Below, one piece after another: positions 1 to 8,937 of a DNA stretch of 32,742 bases (positions are counted from its first letter, which is position 1; every line of letters begins with the position of its first letter). Source of the DNA: Desulfobulbus sp. Tol-SR (GTDB lineage Bacteria; Desulfobacterota; Desulfobulbia; Desulfobulbales; Desulfocapsaceae). Below the pieces are notes generated by a model. That model made no database searches and was not told where the DNA came from. It saw only the letters and a program-made list of their open reading frames with translations. The translations under genes and the position numbers were made by a program. The stretch spans positions 1 to 32,742 of the forward strand of contig JROS01000031.1 in assembly GCA_000769715.1 (NCBI GenBank), given 5' to 3'.

Positions 1-465
1 AATTTGTGCTGAATAATTACTTATTTCTTACCAATCGCTTTTTGGGATGGAGTGCAGGCTGGTCCCTGCTCGACGACAATGACATCCTGTCCGGATCCGC
101 GATTCAGGCAGCCTTCGCATCACCCCCCTGTAACCGAACCACGACAATCAGCCCTATCATTGTGCAGGCAAGGCGTTGTGTGCACAAATCTCTGACGATC
201 CCATTGCCAAAGACCTTTTGAAAAGGTACTCTCAGGAGTATTTTCTGCGATTTCCTTGGGGAAATGGGCAAAACCCGGGCATCGATGAGGACAGCCCTCC
301 TTCGTCCTGCCCCTCAACCCGCAGCTGAGATTTGCAGGCTGATGACTGCGTCCGGCAGCGGCGAACGGCATTCGCCATTTGCCGAAGGGGCGAATCGCCT
401 TGCGGCACAAGGCCTCGACATCGACCGTGAATTAACCCGTATCGACCGTACGGAAAAGGACCGAG
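1..465. other. Left intergenic region, no gene recognised
   Basis: I see no convincing coding region here; the short open frames have no family resemblance or good ribosome binding site. It holds three short perfect inverted repeats: ACCTTTT-G-AAAAGGT at 213-227, ATTTCC-TTGG-GGAAAT at 250-265, and GGCGAA-CGGCA-TTCGCC at 360-376. The last could form a small hairpin but has no real T-tract, so I do not call it a terminator. The promoter of the gene starting at 466 probably lies here, but no clear -35/-10 pair stands out. Confidence 0.5.
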
Positions 466-1962
466 ATGGAACAGGATACCAGACCGGTATTAGTATTGGG
501 GGCCACCGGCTATGTCGGCGGCCGCCTGGTGCCCCTGCTGCTCGACCGCGGCTGCAAGGTGCGCGCGGCCGGACGCTCCGACCGCAAGATCCAGGGACGG
601 CCCTGGGGCAGCCATCCCAACCTGGAGGTCGTCGTGGCCGACGCCCTGGACACCGCGGTGCTCACCGAGGCCATTCGCGGTTGCCGGGCGGTGTTCTACC
701 TCATCCAGTCCGTCAGGCCGGGGGAACAGGATTTCGCCACCCTCGACCGGCGCATCGCCTATTCGACGGTCCACGCCGCCCGTGCCGCGGGAGTGGACTG
801 GATCATCTATTTCACCGGCCTCGGCAACCCGACGCACCTCTCGGATCAGCTGTGCTCGCGCTACGAGGTCGGGGAAATCCTGGCCCTCGGCGGCGCCAGG
901 GTGACCCAGCTGCGGGCGCCGCTGGTTTTGGGCTCGGGCGGGGCCTGTTTCGAAATGATCCAGGCCTTCTGCGGCTACCTGCGGGTCATGTTCGCCCCGC
1001 GGTGGATGGACGCCAAGTGCCAGCCCATCGCCATCGCCAACGTGGTCGAGTACCTGGCCGGGTGCCTGGAGCACCCGGAGACCGCCGGCCAGGTGTACGA
1101 GATCGGCGGTCCGGAGGTCCTTACCTGGCGCGAGCTGTTCCACATCTATGCCGAGGAGGCCGGATTGCCGGAACGCATGGTCCTGGTCCTGCCCCTGCGC
1201 ATCCACCGGATTTCCATCTGGTGGATGAACCTGGTCACCCCGGTGTCCGTCGCCCTCATCCGGCCGCTGGTGGAACGGATGCGCGATGAGATCCTCTGCC
1301 GCGACGACCGCCTCCGCCGGATCGTGCCGCAAAAGCTCCTGTCCTGCCGCGAGGCCATCGTCAAGGCGCTGGCGGAGGTGTATCGCCAGGAGGTGGCCTC
1401 CAGCTGCTTCGATGCCGGCTCCACCCTGCTGCCGGAGTGGGCCGGGGGCCAGACCCAACCCGAGACCAGGGTCTGCCGCGACACCTTCTCGATCACCATC
1501 GACGGGCCGCCGGAACTGGCCTGGAACGTGGTCAAGCGCATCGGCGGCGACACCGGCTGGTATTTCGGCACCTTCCTCTGGCAGATGCGCGGCTTCGTCG
1601 ACGAACTGCTGGGCGGGCCGGGCCTGTCCCGCGGCCGCCGGCACGTCGACTCGGTGGCCATGGGCGATCACCTCGATTTCTGGCGGGTGGTGGCGGTGGA
1701 GGAACATTGCCGTCTCCTGCTGCGGGCCGAGATGCTGGCCCCGGGCGAGGCCCTTCTGGACTTCCGGATCCGGGCGCTTCCCGACGGCTCCACCGAACTG
1801 CGGATGACCCCGAGCTTCGAACCGCGGGGGATCTGGGGCAGGATCTACTGGTGGATCATCGCCCCGTCCCACTCCCTGATGTTTCGCCCCATGCTGAAGC
1901 AGATGGCCAAGGCCGCCGGAGTCCGTGTCCTGAGCGGCCCGGCCTGCGTTACCGAGGGCTGA
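466..1962 (+). CDS. SDR-type NAD(P)-binding protein with C-terminal DUF2867 domain
   Basis: A 498-residue protein. The N-terminus carries the Rossmann dinucleotide motif GATGYVGG at about residues 13-20, typical of the atypical short-chain dehydrogenase/NmrA-like group (YbjT-type). Residues about 1-300 form the NAD(P)-binding part, with the family's segment AGQVYEIGGPEVLTWREL near 208-225. Residues about 325-490 match the DUF2867 pattern, with GGDTGWYFGTFLWQMRGFVD as the recognisable signature; this SRPBCC-like domain is often fused to such epimerase folds. The ATG at 466 is preceded by AAGGA at good spacing. The substrate is unknown; quinone or lipid-related reductase roles have been guessed for relatives. 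It stands alone on the plus strand and converges with pncB. Confidence 0.85.
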   Translation: MEQDTRPVLVLGATGYVGGRLVPLLLDRGCKVRAAGRSDRKIQGRPWGSHPNLEVVVADALDTAVLTEAIRGCRAVFYLIQSVRPGEQDFATLDRRIAYSTVHAARAAGVDWIIYFTGLGNPTHLSDQLCSRYEVGEILALGGARVTQLRAPLVLGSGGACFEMIQAFCGYLRVMFAPRWMDAKCQPIAIANVVEYLAGCLEHPETAGQVYEIGGPEVLTWRELFHIYAEEAGLPERMVLVLPLRIHRISIWWMNLVTPVSVALIRPLVERMRDEILCRDDRLRRIVPQKLLSCREAIVKALAEVYRQEVASSCFDAGSTLLPEWAGGQTQPETRVCRDTFSITIDGPPELAWNVVKRIGGDTGWYFGTFLWQMRGFVDELLGGPGLSRGRRHVDSVAMGDHLDFWRVVAVEEHCRLLLRAEMLAPGEALLDFRIRALPDGSTELRMTPSFEPRGIWGRIYWWIIAPSHSLMFRPMLKQMAKAAGVRVLSGPACVTEG

Positions 1963-2116
1963 ACCCGGCGCGCCATCCCGGCGGCTGACAACGCCCGATC
2001 CTGACCAGTCGATCAGCAATCGATTCGGGAATGGACGGAGAGAGTTTCAGGGCGGGAAAGGTTGCATCGAGGGCTGCGGCACGATGCCGGCGCCGGGGGC
2101 CTGCAGGGGAGCACCA

Positions 2117-3682
2117 CTACGGGGTGTTCGACTTCGATCTCGGGAACGAGCGCTCGCGCACCAGTTTCTGCTTCAGCTCCCATAGCCTGCGCGTCAGCGA
2201 GACATGGTAGAGGTGCGGGTTGACCATCCGCTTGACCCCGTCGTCGAGGTGTTCCAGATCTTGGTCCCGCCGCAGGCGCATCTCGGCGATGGTTTCCTCC
2301 GGCGGTGCATCGGGCCCATGGGGCAGCGCGACCCGCAGCCGTTCCACCCGGCTCAGTTCTTCCCGCCTGAGGGTGCGCTGGACGTGGGAGTCGACCGGGT
2401 GGTGCAGCTGCAGTTCCGCCATCTTGTCCAACTCCTCGTCCTCCATCGCCAGCACGTCGCATACCGCCCGGTCCCGTTGGTCGTACAGCCGCCAGGTCTG
2501 TTTGGCCCCCGGATTGATGGTCTTGCCGGGGGTCTCGGAGATCTTGATCGCCGGCAGCCACTGCCCCTTATCGTTGACGGCGGTCAGCTTGTAGACGCCG
2601 TCGAGCGCCGCCGCCCCCTGGCTGGTGATCAGTGCGGTCCCGACCCCGAAGACCAGCCGCCGGATCAGGGCCTCCGGCTCCAGCCCGAGCTTCGGGGCTT
2701 CGGCGCGGATCTGGCTGAGGATCTGCCAGATGACCATCTCGTCGAGCTGATTGGAGAGGACGATGGTGGTGTCGGCGAACCCGGCACCATTGAGCGCCTG
2801 GGCGGCCTTCAGGGTCAGATAGGCCAGATCGCCCGAGTCGAGCCGGATCCCCACCGGGCGATGGCCCCTGGCCCGCAGCTCCTCGAACACCCGGATGGCG
2901 TTGGGGATGCCGCTCTCCAGGGTGTTGATGGTGTCGACCAGCAGCAGGCAGTCGTCGGGGTAGATCTCGGCGTAGGCCCGGAAGGCCCCGAGCTCGCCGC
3001 TCCCCAGGGCGGCAAAGGCCTGGACCATCGAGTGGGCATGGGTCCCCTTCGGGTCGAAGCCCAGGGCATGGGAGATCCCGACATTGCTGGAGGCATCGGC
3101 CCCACCGATCAGCGCCCCGCGGACCCCGGGGTTGCCGCCGTAGCCCTGGGCCCGCCGCAGGCCGAACTCGAGAATCGGCCGGCCGCCCGCCGCCTGCCGC
3201 ATCCGCGAGGCCTTCGTGGCGATCAGGGTCTGGAAGTTCATGTGGTTGAGCAGCGGCGTCTCGAGGATCTGGGCCATGGCGAACGGCCCCCGCACCGTCA
3301 ACAGCGGCACGGTGGGGTGGGCCACCCGGCCCTCCTGGAGTCCGTCGATCCGGATCTGCGCGAAATTTCCCTCCTGCAGCAGCCAGTCGAGAAAGTCCTC
3401 GCGAAACAGCGGGGTGCCGCTGCGGCCGGTCTGGCGCCGGAGGCAGGCGATTTCATCTGCGGTGAACCGCTCTTCCGTCATCCACTGCAGCAGGCTGCCG
3501 GTTCCCGCCAGGATGGTGTAGCCGGCCTGGTGCGAGCCGTAGGACGGGTTCTTGCGGTAGAAGTAGTCGAACTGGGCCGGCATCGTGTGCAGCCCCTGGC
3601 GGAAATAGAGCTGGGCCATCGTCAGCTGGTACTGATCGGTCATCAGAATCCCTTCGCTGAGTTGCCGCTGGGCCCGATTCAT
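2117..3682 (-). CDS. pncB: Nicotinate phosphoribosyltransferase
   Basis: Converts nicotinate and PRPP, with ATP, to nicotinate mononucleotide, the second step of nicotinamide salvage to NAD (Preiss-Handler route), in the cytoplasm. The 521-residue protein begins with the family signature [14 protein letters not shown] near residues 14-27. It carries [20 protein letters not shown], in which a His is the phosphorylated active-site residue of the family, the PRPP-site stretch [10 protein letters not shown], and the C-terminal [17 protein letters not shown] typical of the long bacterial subfamily. I chose the ATG at 3682, 7 codons inside the longest frame, because it follows GAAGGAGAT and overlaps the pncA stop as ATGA, which implies translational coupling. 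It is the distal gene of pncA-pncB. Confidence 0.95.
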   Translation of the reverse strand: MNRAQRQLSEGILMTDQYQLTMAQLYFRQGLHTMPAQFDYFYRKNPSYGSHQAGYTILAGTGSLLQWMTEERFTADEIACLRRQTGRSGTPLFREDFLDWLLQEGNFAQIRIDGLQEGRVAHPTVPLLTVRGPFAMAQILETPLLNHMNFQTLIATKASRMRQAAGGRPILEFGLRRAQGYGGNPGVRGALIGGADASSNVGISHALGFDPKGTHAHSMVQAFAALGSGELGAFRAYAEIYPDDCLLLVDTINTLESGIPNAIRVFEELRARGHRPVGIRLDSGDLAYLTLKAAQALNGAGFADTTIVLSNQLDEMVIWQILSQIRAEAPKLGLEPEALIRRLVFGVGTALITSQGAAALDGVYKLTAVNDKGQWLPAIKISETPGKTINPGAKQTWRLYDQRDRAVCDVLAMEDEELDKMAELQLHHPVDSHVQRTLRREELSRVERLRVALPHGPDAPPEETIAEMRLRRDQDLEHLDDGVKRMVNPHLYHVSLTRRLWELKQKLVRERSFPRSKSNTP

Positions 3683-4320
3683 AGCCGGATCTCCTTCTCC
3701 CACTGGTGGATCAAGGTGGCGGACATCACCCGCCGGCCACCGGCGGCGACGATCCGCTGCAGGGCCTGCTCGCTGTCATCCGCCTTGACATTGACGCCGC
3801 GGCAGGCATCCTCGATCACCGTGACGGCATAACCCAGTTCCAGCGCATCGAGGGCGCTGTACAGGACGCAGTAATCGGTGGCCAGGCCGCAGAGACAGAG
3901 ATCGGTGACCCCGCTGGCCTGGAGGTAGCGGTGCAGATCGGTCTGCTGGCGGCGGGCGTTGTCGAAGAAGGTGCTGTAGCTGTCGATCTCCGGGTTGGTC
4001 CCCTTGTACACCACATGGCGGATGAGGGCGGCGGCCAATGCCGGGTGGAAGTCCGCCCCCGGGGTGTTCCGGACGCAGTGGTCGGGCCAGAGGATCTGCG
4101 GGCCATAGGGGGTGTCGATGGTGGCCATCACCGGTTTGGCGTAGCGGCTGGCGAAGCTGATGTGACCCGGCGGATGCCAGTCCCTGGTGGCGATCACCTC
4201 CGGAAAGAGTTCCATCAGCGCATTGATCACCGGGACGATGCGGTCGCCCTCGGGCACCGCCAGGGCGCCGCCGGGGCAGAAATCGTTCTGGATATCCACG
4301 AGCAGCAGGGCGCTTTTCAT
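3679..4320 (-). CDS. pncA: Nicotinamidase
   Basis: Hydrolyses nicotinamide to nicotinate and ammonia, feeding the overlapping pncB. The 213-residue length matches E. coli PncA. The N-terminal [15 protein letters not shown] gives the catalytic Asp. Metal-binding residues lie in [12 protein letters not shown], followed by [14 protein letters not shown]. The catalytic Cys is in the [17 protein letters not shown] segment, and [16 protein letters not shown] is also typical. The frame stays open upstream, but the ATG at 4320 is chosen because family homology begins at once with [11 protein letters not shown]. The Shine-Dalgarno is weak. The 246-base leader before it holds two tandem inverted repeats (4400-4436), so NAD-responsive control is possible but not shown. 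Confidence 0.95.
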   Translation of the reverse strand: MKSALLLVDIQNDFCPGGALAVPEGDRIVPVINALMELFPEVIATRDWHPPGHISFASRYAKPVMATIDTPYGPQILWPDHCVRNTPGADFHPALAAALIRHVVYKGTNPEIDSYSTFFDNARRQQTDLHRYLQASGVTDLCLCGLATDYCVLYSALDALELGYAVTVIEDACRGVNVKADDSEQALQRIVAAGGRRVMSATLIHQWEKEIRL

Positions 4321-4399
4321 GCGATGAATTCCGTCAGCGTAGAAAGGATGATATGCCGGACATTCCCGCCCGGCCAGGAAATAATCCATTTAACCTATC

Positions 4400-4436
4400 G
4401 ATATAACAAATATATCCCGATATGCATATTCATATC
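4400..4436. promoter_or_regulatory. Two tandem inverted repeats in the AT-rich pncAB leader (candidate operator)
   Basis: Within an AT-rich island in otherwise GC-rich DNA lie two perfect 6-base-arm inverted repeats: GATATA-acaaa-TATATC at 4400-4416 and GATATG-catatt-CATATC at 4419-4436. Their centres are about 19-20 bases apart, close to two helical turns, as expected for cooperative dimers. They sit 80-116 bases upstream of the pncA start. I do not recognise the sequence as a known NrtR or NiaR site. The operator role is inference. Confidence 0.4.
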
Positions 4437-4566
4437 ATCTCACAAAACGGGGGTATTGGGAATGCCTTTCCTTCGAAATGGACCCCGCGCCCCCACCGGG
4501 AGACCTGACCTGCCCGCCCACCGGCGGCACCGGTGACGATGGCTCAATCGACGACGGCACAATGCG

Positions 4567-5559
4567 CTAGGCCAGGGCCCGGCGCATTCGCTTCATGTCC
4601 TCCTGTTTGCCGATCGCGACGATGACGTCAAGGGGATCGATGATCGCCTGCGGCCCGGGGTTGAAGATCATCCCGTTGTCGGCTTTCTTGATGGCGACGA
4701 TGATCACCCCGAAATCACGCCGCAGGTTGCTGGTCACGATGGTCTTGCCGACAAGAGGCGAGGTCGGCTGCACCACGGCCTCTTCCAGTTTGAGTCCCAG
4801 ATCACCGCTCATCATGGCGGAGTCGAGAAAATCGACAACGGTCGGTTTTTGCAGTATCTGGGCCATTCGGGCGCCCCCCATGTTATAGGGACAGACGACC
4901 CTGGATGCCCCGGCCCGCAGCAGTTTCGATTCATTCTGCAGGTCCGCGGCCCGCGACAGCACAAAGATATCGGGCTTGAGCCCTTTGGCCGTCAGTGTGA
5001 TGAACACGTTGTCGGCATCGCTGGACACCGCGGTCGCCAGCCCCTTGGCGTGCATGAGGCCGGCCTGCAGCAGTACTTCATCGGCGGTTGCGTCTCCGGC
5101 CAGATAGAGATATTCCAGCTTTTCCAGCTGTTCTATCTTCTCGCCCTGTTTTTCGACGACGATGAAGGGGATATGTTCAGCGGCGAGTTCCTCGCAGATG
5201 ACCATTCCGATTCTGCCGAAGCCGCAAACAATGTAATGTCCGGTCAGTTCAGCAATCTGCTTTCCCAATTTTCGCCTCCCCATGAGCTTGTACAGTTCTC
5301 CTTCGATAATGACCTTGGCTATCTGCCCCAGGGTATAGGTCAGTAAGCTGATTCCCGAAACGATGATGATGACGGTGATGACCCTGCCGGTCTGGGACAG
5401 CGGGGTGATCTCAGAAAAACCGACGGTGCTGATCGTGATTAGCGTCATGTAGAAGGCGTCGAAGACCGCCATATGCTCGATCGTCGTATATCCGATGGTT
5501 CCAAACGCAATGATGACGCAGAGGAGAAACAGGGATATCCGCAATTTTACAAATTCCAT
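4567..5559 (-). CDS. Two-TM potassium channel with TrkA-N and TrkA-C domains
   Basis: A 330-residue inner-membrane protein of MthK type. Residues about 5-28 and 60-84 are membrane helices flanking a pore loop with TISTVGFSEITPL, a variant of the potassium selectivity filter (TVGFS rather than TVGYG). A TrkA-N/RCK Rossmann domain follows from about residue 107, with the nucleotide motif HYIVCGFGRIGMVICEEL and a later acidic residue in FIVVEKQ. A TrkA-C domain fills about residues 245-330. The family conducts K+ gated by Ca2+ or nucleotides binding to the RCK ring. The start at 5559 has GGAAAGAA just upstream. It is downstream of the DUF3124 gene on the same strand, 112 bases away, and 246 bases before pncA. 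The gating ligand cannot be read from sequence. Confidence 0.9.
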   Translation of the reverse strand: MEFVKLRISLFLLCVIIAFGTIGYTTIEHMAVFDAFYMTLITISTVGFSEITPLSQTGRVITVIIIVSGISLLTYTLGQIAKVIIEGELYKLMGRRKLGKQIAELTGHYIVCGFGRIGMVICEELAAEHIPFIVVEKQGEKIEQLEKLEYLYLAGDATADEVLLQAGLMHAKGLATAVSSDADNVFITLTAKGLKPDIFVLSRAADLQNESKLLRAGASRVVCPYNMGGARMAQILQKPTVVDFLDSAMMSGDLGLKLEEAVVQPTSPLVGKTIVTSNLRRDFGVIIVAIKKADNGMIFNPGPQAIIDPLDVIVAIGKQEDMKRMRRALA

Positions 5560-5671
5560 TTCTTTCCAAATCGGTCAGGGGGGTTGTCGGGGTACGTCAT
5601 CGCTTCCGACAGGCGGGTACGGCCGGTGGATGCGGCAAGGAAATCGACTGCCTGGGGCCGCTCATGGAGAC

Positions 5672-6181
5672 TCAGTCCTGCAACGCCTGGCCCCGCGAGG
5701 TGAAGGAGATGCCAAGCTGGGATTGGGTGCCGATCATGACGGTTTCGATGATCGGCGGGTTGGTGGGGGCGGCGGCCTGCCATTTGACGATGAAGTTGGC
5801 GCCCGAACCTCCGGAACTGTCATCCTGGGGGATGATATAGCGTTCCGACCCAAGCGGCCCGAGGATGACCGGCGCCTTGACAAATTGCCTCACCAGCTTG
5901 CCCTGGGTCTCATAATAATCGACCACCGTTATGGTGATGGGGTTGTCCGGATCGACATTGCGGATGCTGAGCGTCACCGACAGCAGCAGTTTTGCATTTT
6001 TGTTGCCATGATATATATGGGAATAGGCGGGGACATAGACGATCTGGCCGGTCGTCTTCGCCAAGGCTTCGGCGGCTCCGGCATTCATGGCCGGCAGGAG
6101 CGTCAGCATGAACAGGAGAACGGCAGGCAATATCAGGGGATATCGGTATCGCATCGTGGACCGTTGGTCTGAGGTTTTCAT
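5672..6181 (-). CDS. Exported DUF3124 family protein
   Basis: A 169-residue protein. After a short basic start it has a hydrophobic segment (PLILPAVLLFMLTLLPAM, about residues 15-32) followed by NAGAAEA, a plausible signal peptidase I site, so the mature protein should be periplasmic. The rest is rich in beta strands: VYVPAYSHIYHG, LLSVTLSIRNVD, ITITVVDYYETQGKLV, GPLGSERYIIPQDDSSGGSGANFIV. This pattern matches DUF3124, a family without known function. I chose ATG 6181 because CGGAGAA lies about 7 bases upstream; the frame extends further upstream but without signal-peptide logic. A second possible start lies 10 codons in. Confidence 0.8.
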   Translation of the reverse strand: MKTSDQRSTMRYRYPLILPAVLLFMLTLLPAMNAGAAEALAKTTGQIVYVPAYSHIYHGNKNAKLLLSVTLSIRNVDPDNPITITVVDYYETQGKLVRQFVKAPVILGPLGSERYIIPQDDSSGGSGANFIVKWQAAAPTNPPIIETVMIGTQSQLGISFTSRGQALQD

Positions 6182-6528
6182 CGTCAATTCTCCGGTGGAG
6201 GCAGCACCCGTTGATACCAAGAAGATAGTAAATACTTCGGGGAAAAACAAGGTAATCGAAGCTTGTCGTGAATATGCGGGTGGGTCCGGCGCTTGGCCCC
6301 TCCCGGGATTCGCGTCCCTGCCCCGCAACCTCCCTCAAATCTGTTGCCCGCGAGCGGTGATTGGTTTATACCGGCACCGGAACCGGCGGTTGCCGCACTA
6401 TACGGCATTCCGTCTCTCCGGAAACCGCGCGGCGATGATCGGAGGCGACCGCATGCCCCTTTCGTGACCGCAACAGCCTTCGCTCTCGACATCCTGCCCA
6501 TGCGACACTGGAACCTGCGGATCAACCG
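6182..6528. other. Divergent intergenic region between the DUF3124 and EamA genes
   Basis: This 347-base stretch separates divergently transcribed genes and must hold both promoters. On the minus side a candidate promoter is seen at 6222-6250 (listed separately). On the plus side, before the EamA gene, no consensus pair is apparent and the Shine-Dalgarno is weak. No gene recognised. Confidence 0.5.
6222..6250 (-). promoter_or_regulatory. Candidate sigma-70 promoter for the DUF3124 gene
   Basis: On the minus strand TTGTTT (6250-6245) and TATCTT (6227-6222) are separated by exactly 17 bases. They lie about 40-70 bases upstream of the start at 6181. The match is partial (3/6 and 4/6), so this is tentative. 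Confidence 0.3.
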
Positions 6529-7446
6529 ATGAATCATAAGGATCTTGCCATAGCCCTGCTGGTGGTGACAGTCTGGGGGGCCAATTTCACCGTCATCCGC
6601 CTCGGGCTCGACGGCATTCCGCCGCTGCTGCTCGCTTCGATCCGATTTCTGCTGGCGGCTTTTCCGGCCGTATTCTTCATCCGCCGGCCGGCAGCGGGCC
6701 TGGGCCATGTCGTCGCCTACGGGCTGACCGTCGGCGTCGGCCAGTTCGGGTGCCTGTTCCATGCCATCGCCATCGGCATGCCGGCGGGAGTCGCCTCCGT
6801 CGCTCTCCAGTCGCAGGTCTTCTTCACCTTTCTCTTTGCCGCGATTCTGCTCCGGGAGCAGGTTCGTCCGCGGCAGGTGGCCGGACTCGTCCTGTCTCTG
6901 GCGGGGCTCTATCTGGTGGGGAATCTCTCCGGCAGGACAGCCGCCGTCAGCCCGGCCGCCCTGCTGCTGACCCTCGCCGCCGCCGCTTTCTGGGGGATAT
7001 CGAATATCGTCGTGCGCAAGGCGGCGACCGCCGCCACTGCCTGCGGCCGGCGGCTCGACATGCTCAGCCTGGTGGTCTGGTCGGCCCTGATTCCACCGGT
7101 TCCCCTCTTCCTGCTCTCGCTCGTGTTCGAGTCCCCGGCGACCATTGCATCGACCCTTGCCGATCTTGACGGCAAATCGCTCTTCGCCGTTGCCTATCTC
7201 GCCTTCGGCGCTACCCTCTTCGGCTACGGCGCCTGGAGTTCGCTGCTGTCCCGCTATCCGGCGAACCGGGTGGCGCCGCTGTCGCTGCTGGTCCCGGTGA
7301 CCGGACTGATCGCGGCGAGGGTGGTCCTGGCGGAACACCTGACCGTCACGCAATGGAGCGGATGTCTCCTGGTCGTCGCCGGCCTGGTCGTGGCCAGCTT
7401 CGGGATCCCGCTGCGAAAACGACTGTTCCCGTCGACCTCCGGCTGA
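6529..7446 (+). CDS. EamA/DMT-superfamily transporter
   Basis: A 305-residue integral inner-membrane protein with about ten hydrophobic helices in two repeated EamA halves (about residues 5-140 and 145-300). The N-terminal signature LLVVTVWGANFTVIRLGLDG is classical for the drug/metabolite transporter superfamily, and the second half begins with AAAFWGISNIVVRKA. Many relatives (YdcZ/EamA/RhaT types) export amino acids or metabolites, but the substrate cannot be inferred here. The start ATG 6529 is fixed by the family N-terminus. It is followed 78 bases later, in the same frame, by an acyl-CoA synthetase fragment with which it has no evident functional link. Confidence 0.9.
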   Translation: MNHKDLAIALLVVTVWGANFTVIRLGLDGIPPLLLASIRFLLAAFPAVFFIRRPAAGLGHVVAYGLTVGVGQFGCLFHAIAIGMPAGVASVALQSQVFFTFLFAAILLREQVRPRQVAGLVLSLAGLYLVGNLSGRTAAVSPAALLLTLAAAAFWGISNIVVRKAATAATACGRRLDMLSLVVWSALIPPVPLFLLSLVFESPATIASTLADLDGKSLFAVAYLAFGATLFGYGAWSSLLSRYPANRVAPLSLLVPVTGLIAARVVLAEHLTVTQWSGCLLVVAGLVVASFGIPLRKRLFPSTSG

Positions 7447-7524
7447 ACCGCACCGGCATCCCGGCGGCCGCTGCCGCCACGATACGGTGCCCCTCCGGCC
7501 CGGCCGTGCTCCCCCGCCACCCCC

Positions 7525-8361
7525 ATGCTGCTGTTTTTCGTTGATCATCCCCGGAGCAGCGAGTACGACCTCAGCAGCCTGAAGAAGCTGGTGTTCGCCG
7601 GCGCTCCCGTCACCGCCGTGGTCTTCAGGAAAGCCATCGAACAGTTCGGCAACATCTTCATCCACGGTTTCGGGACAACCGAAACGATGGGATCGGCGAC
7701 CATCCTGAGGACCGAGGAGATAGCTCAGGCGCTTGCCGAAAGAAGGACCGACATTCTCAGTTCCTGTGGAAAATCCTATACCGACATGGAAGCCGAGGTG
7801 GTGGACGAGCGTGGTAAGCCCGTACTGCCCGGTGTCATCGGCGAGATCCGCATCCGCGGGAAAGGGATGACGCTCGGCTACTGGAACAAGGCGGAAGAAA
7901 CGAAGCGGGCCTTCAGGGATGGTTGGTACTATTCGGGCGACCTGGGCAAGGTGGATGCCTGTGGCTACATCCATATCGACGGCAGGAAAACGGAAGTGAT
8001 CGTCACCGGTGGCGAAAATGTGTTTCCGGCCGAGGTGGAGAACGTCCTGTACCGGCACCCGGCTGTCGGCCAGGTTGCCGTCATCGGCGTTCAGGATCAA
8101 AAATGGGGTGAGTCGGTCACCGCCTTCGTGGTGAGCAATCCAGGTGCGCAGGTCAGCGAGGACGACCTCGGGGCCTTTTGCAGAAAGGAGCTTGCCGGGT
8201 ACAAGGTGCCGAAAAAATTTCTATGGGCGGAGGATCTGCCCACAAGCGCCAGCGGCAAGCTGTTGAAAAACAAGCTCAAGGAGCAGTATGTCCAACGGCA
8301 GTTCCAGCAGGCCGGCAGCTCTTTCGCAAAACAGTCATCTGCCGTCCCGGAGGATGATTGA
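7525..8361 (+). pseudogene. C-terminal fragment of an AMP-dependent acyl-CoA synthetase
   Basis: The 278-residue frame matches only the second half of an ANL-superfamily acyl-CoA synthetase (usual length about 510-560). Visible motifs are SSLKKLVFAGAP, GFGTTET (substrate/AMP loop), GEIRIRGKGMTLGYW, GWYYSGDLGKVD (AMP ribose-binding Asp), GRKTEVIVTGGENVFPAEVE (hinge) and PTSASGKLLKN with the catalytic Lys. The whole N-terminal domain is absent, including the Ser/Thr/Gly-rich P-loop that binds ATP phosphates. No Shine-Dalgarno precedes the ATG at 7525, and the residues upstream in frame (proline/arginine-rich) do not look like the family. I read it as a decapitated remnant, probably not producing an active enzyme. 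A regulatory half-protein is a less likely alternative. Confidence 0.75.
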
Positions 8362-8497
8362 CGAGATCCTGTCGCAAGCCGGCCGCAGGACATACCTGCC
8401 TGCCTGAACCGCCAGGACTGTTCCGTCGCTGCCTGCGTTCACCTTCCGATGTTGATCCGGCAATGAACCGGGACCGACCGGGGCAGGCGATCCGCCG

Positions 8498-8764
8498 TCA
8501 ATCCGACAACCGCTTGGCGATACGGTGGTAGGTGTCCTTCAATTCCTCACCGATGACCTTGGCCTTGGCGATGTACTCCTCCGATGTCTCGACCGCATCG
8601 TCAGCAATCTCGGCGGCCTTGGTCTTGACCTGGCCCCATTTCTTCTCCGCCTCCGCGAATTCCTCCTTCGCGTCCATCGAGGCCAGATGCATCTTGAGGT
8701 TGACCTGATCCCGTTCCGTCTTCAATTTGTCCATCAGTCTGTCGAACTCTTCCCTCAATCCCAT
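8498..8764 (-). CDS. Small helical, highly charged protein of unknown function
   Basis: An 88-residue protein, almost wholly helix-forming and rich in Glu, Lys, Asp and Ala, with heptad-like spacing that suggests a coiled coil over most of its length (for example FDRLMDKLKTERDQVNL and EEFAEAEKKWGQVKTKAAEI). It has no cysteine, membrane segment or signal peptide. The start at 8764 follows AAAGGGGTGA at good spacing, which supports it as a real gene. I recall similar small proteins in Desulfuromonas/Desulfobulbus-type genomes but know no function. It lies upstream of the ParB-like gene on the same strand, 150 bases away. Confidence 0.7.
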   Translation of the reverse strand: MGLREEFDRLMDKLKTERDQVNLKMHLASMDAKEEFAEAEKKWGQVKTKAAEIADDAVETSEEYIAKAKVIGEELKDTYHRIAKRLSD

Positions 8765-8937
8765 GGTTCACCCCTTTGGTTGATGTTCTCTTCGACCAGC
8801 TGCATCCACGACCGCCGATCCCGTATTGTTCAAGCCGGTGATGATATTTGCCATATTCAATAGTGATCACTGTTTATGGTCCCGTCAACCACGGAGGTGA
8901 CCTTGCAATGAACCGGCGGCAGGACGGGCGGCTCAAC

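Noticed and set aside
360..376. Hairpin GGCGAA-CGGCA-TTCGCC followed by ATTTG, as a terminator of a gene left of the window
   Set aside because: Short stem, no T-run, and no gene visible at the left edge that would end here.
6184..8100. Open frame of about 640 codons on the minus strand across the EamA and synthetase genes
   Set aside because: Runs opposite two recognised families, is Gly/Arg/Asp/Gln-rich, and has no motif. GC-driven shadow.
8862..8871. Palindrome AGTGATCACT upstream of the small helical protein gene
   Set aside because: Only ten bases, with no promoter elements at sensible spacing. Chance occurrence cannot be excluded.
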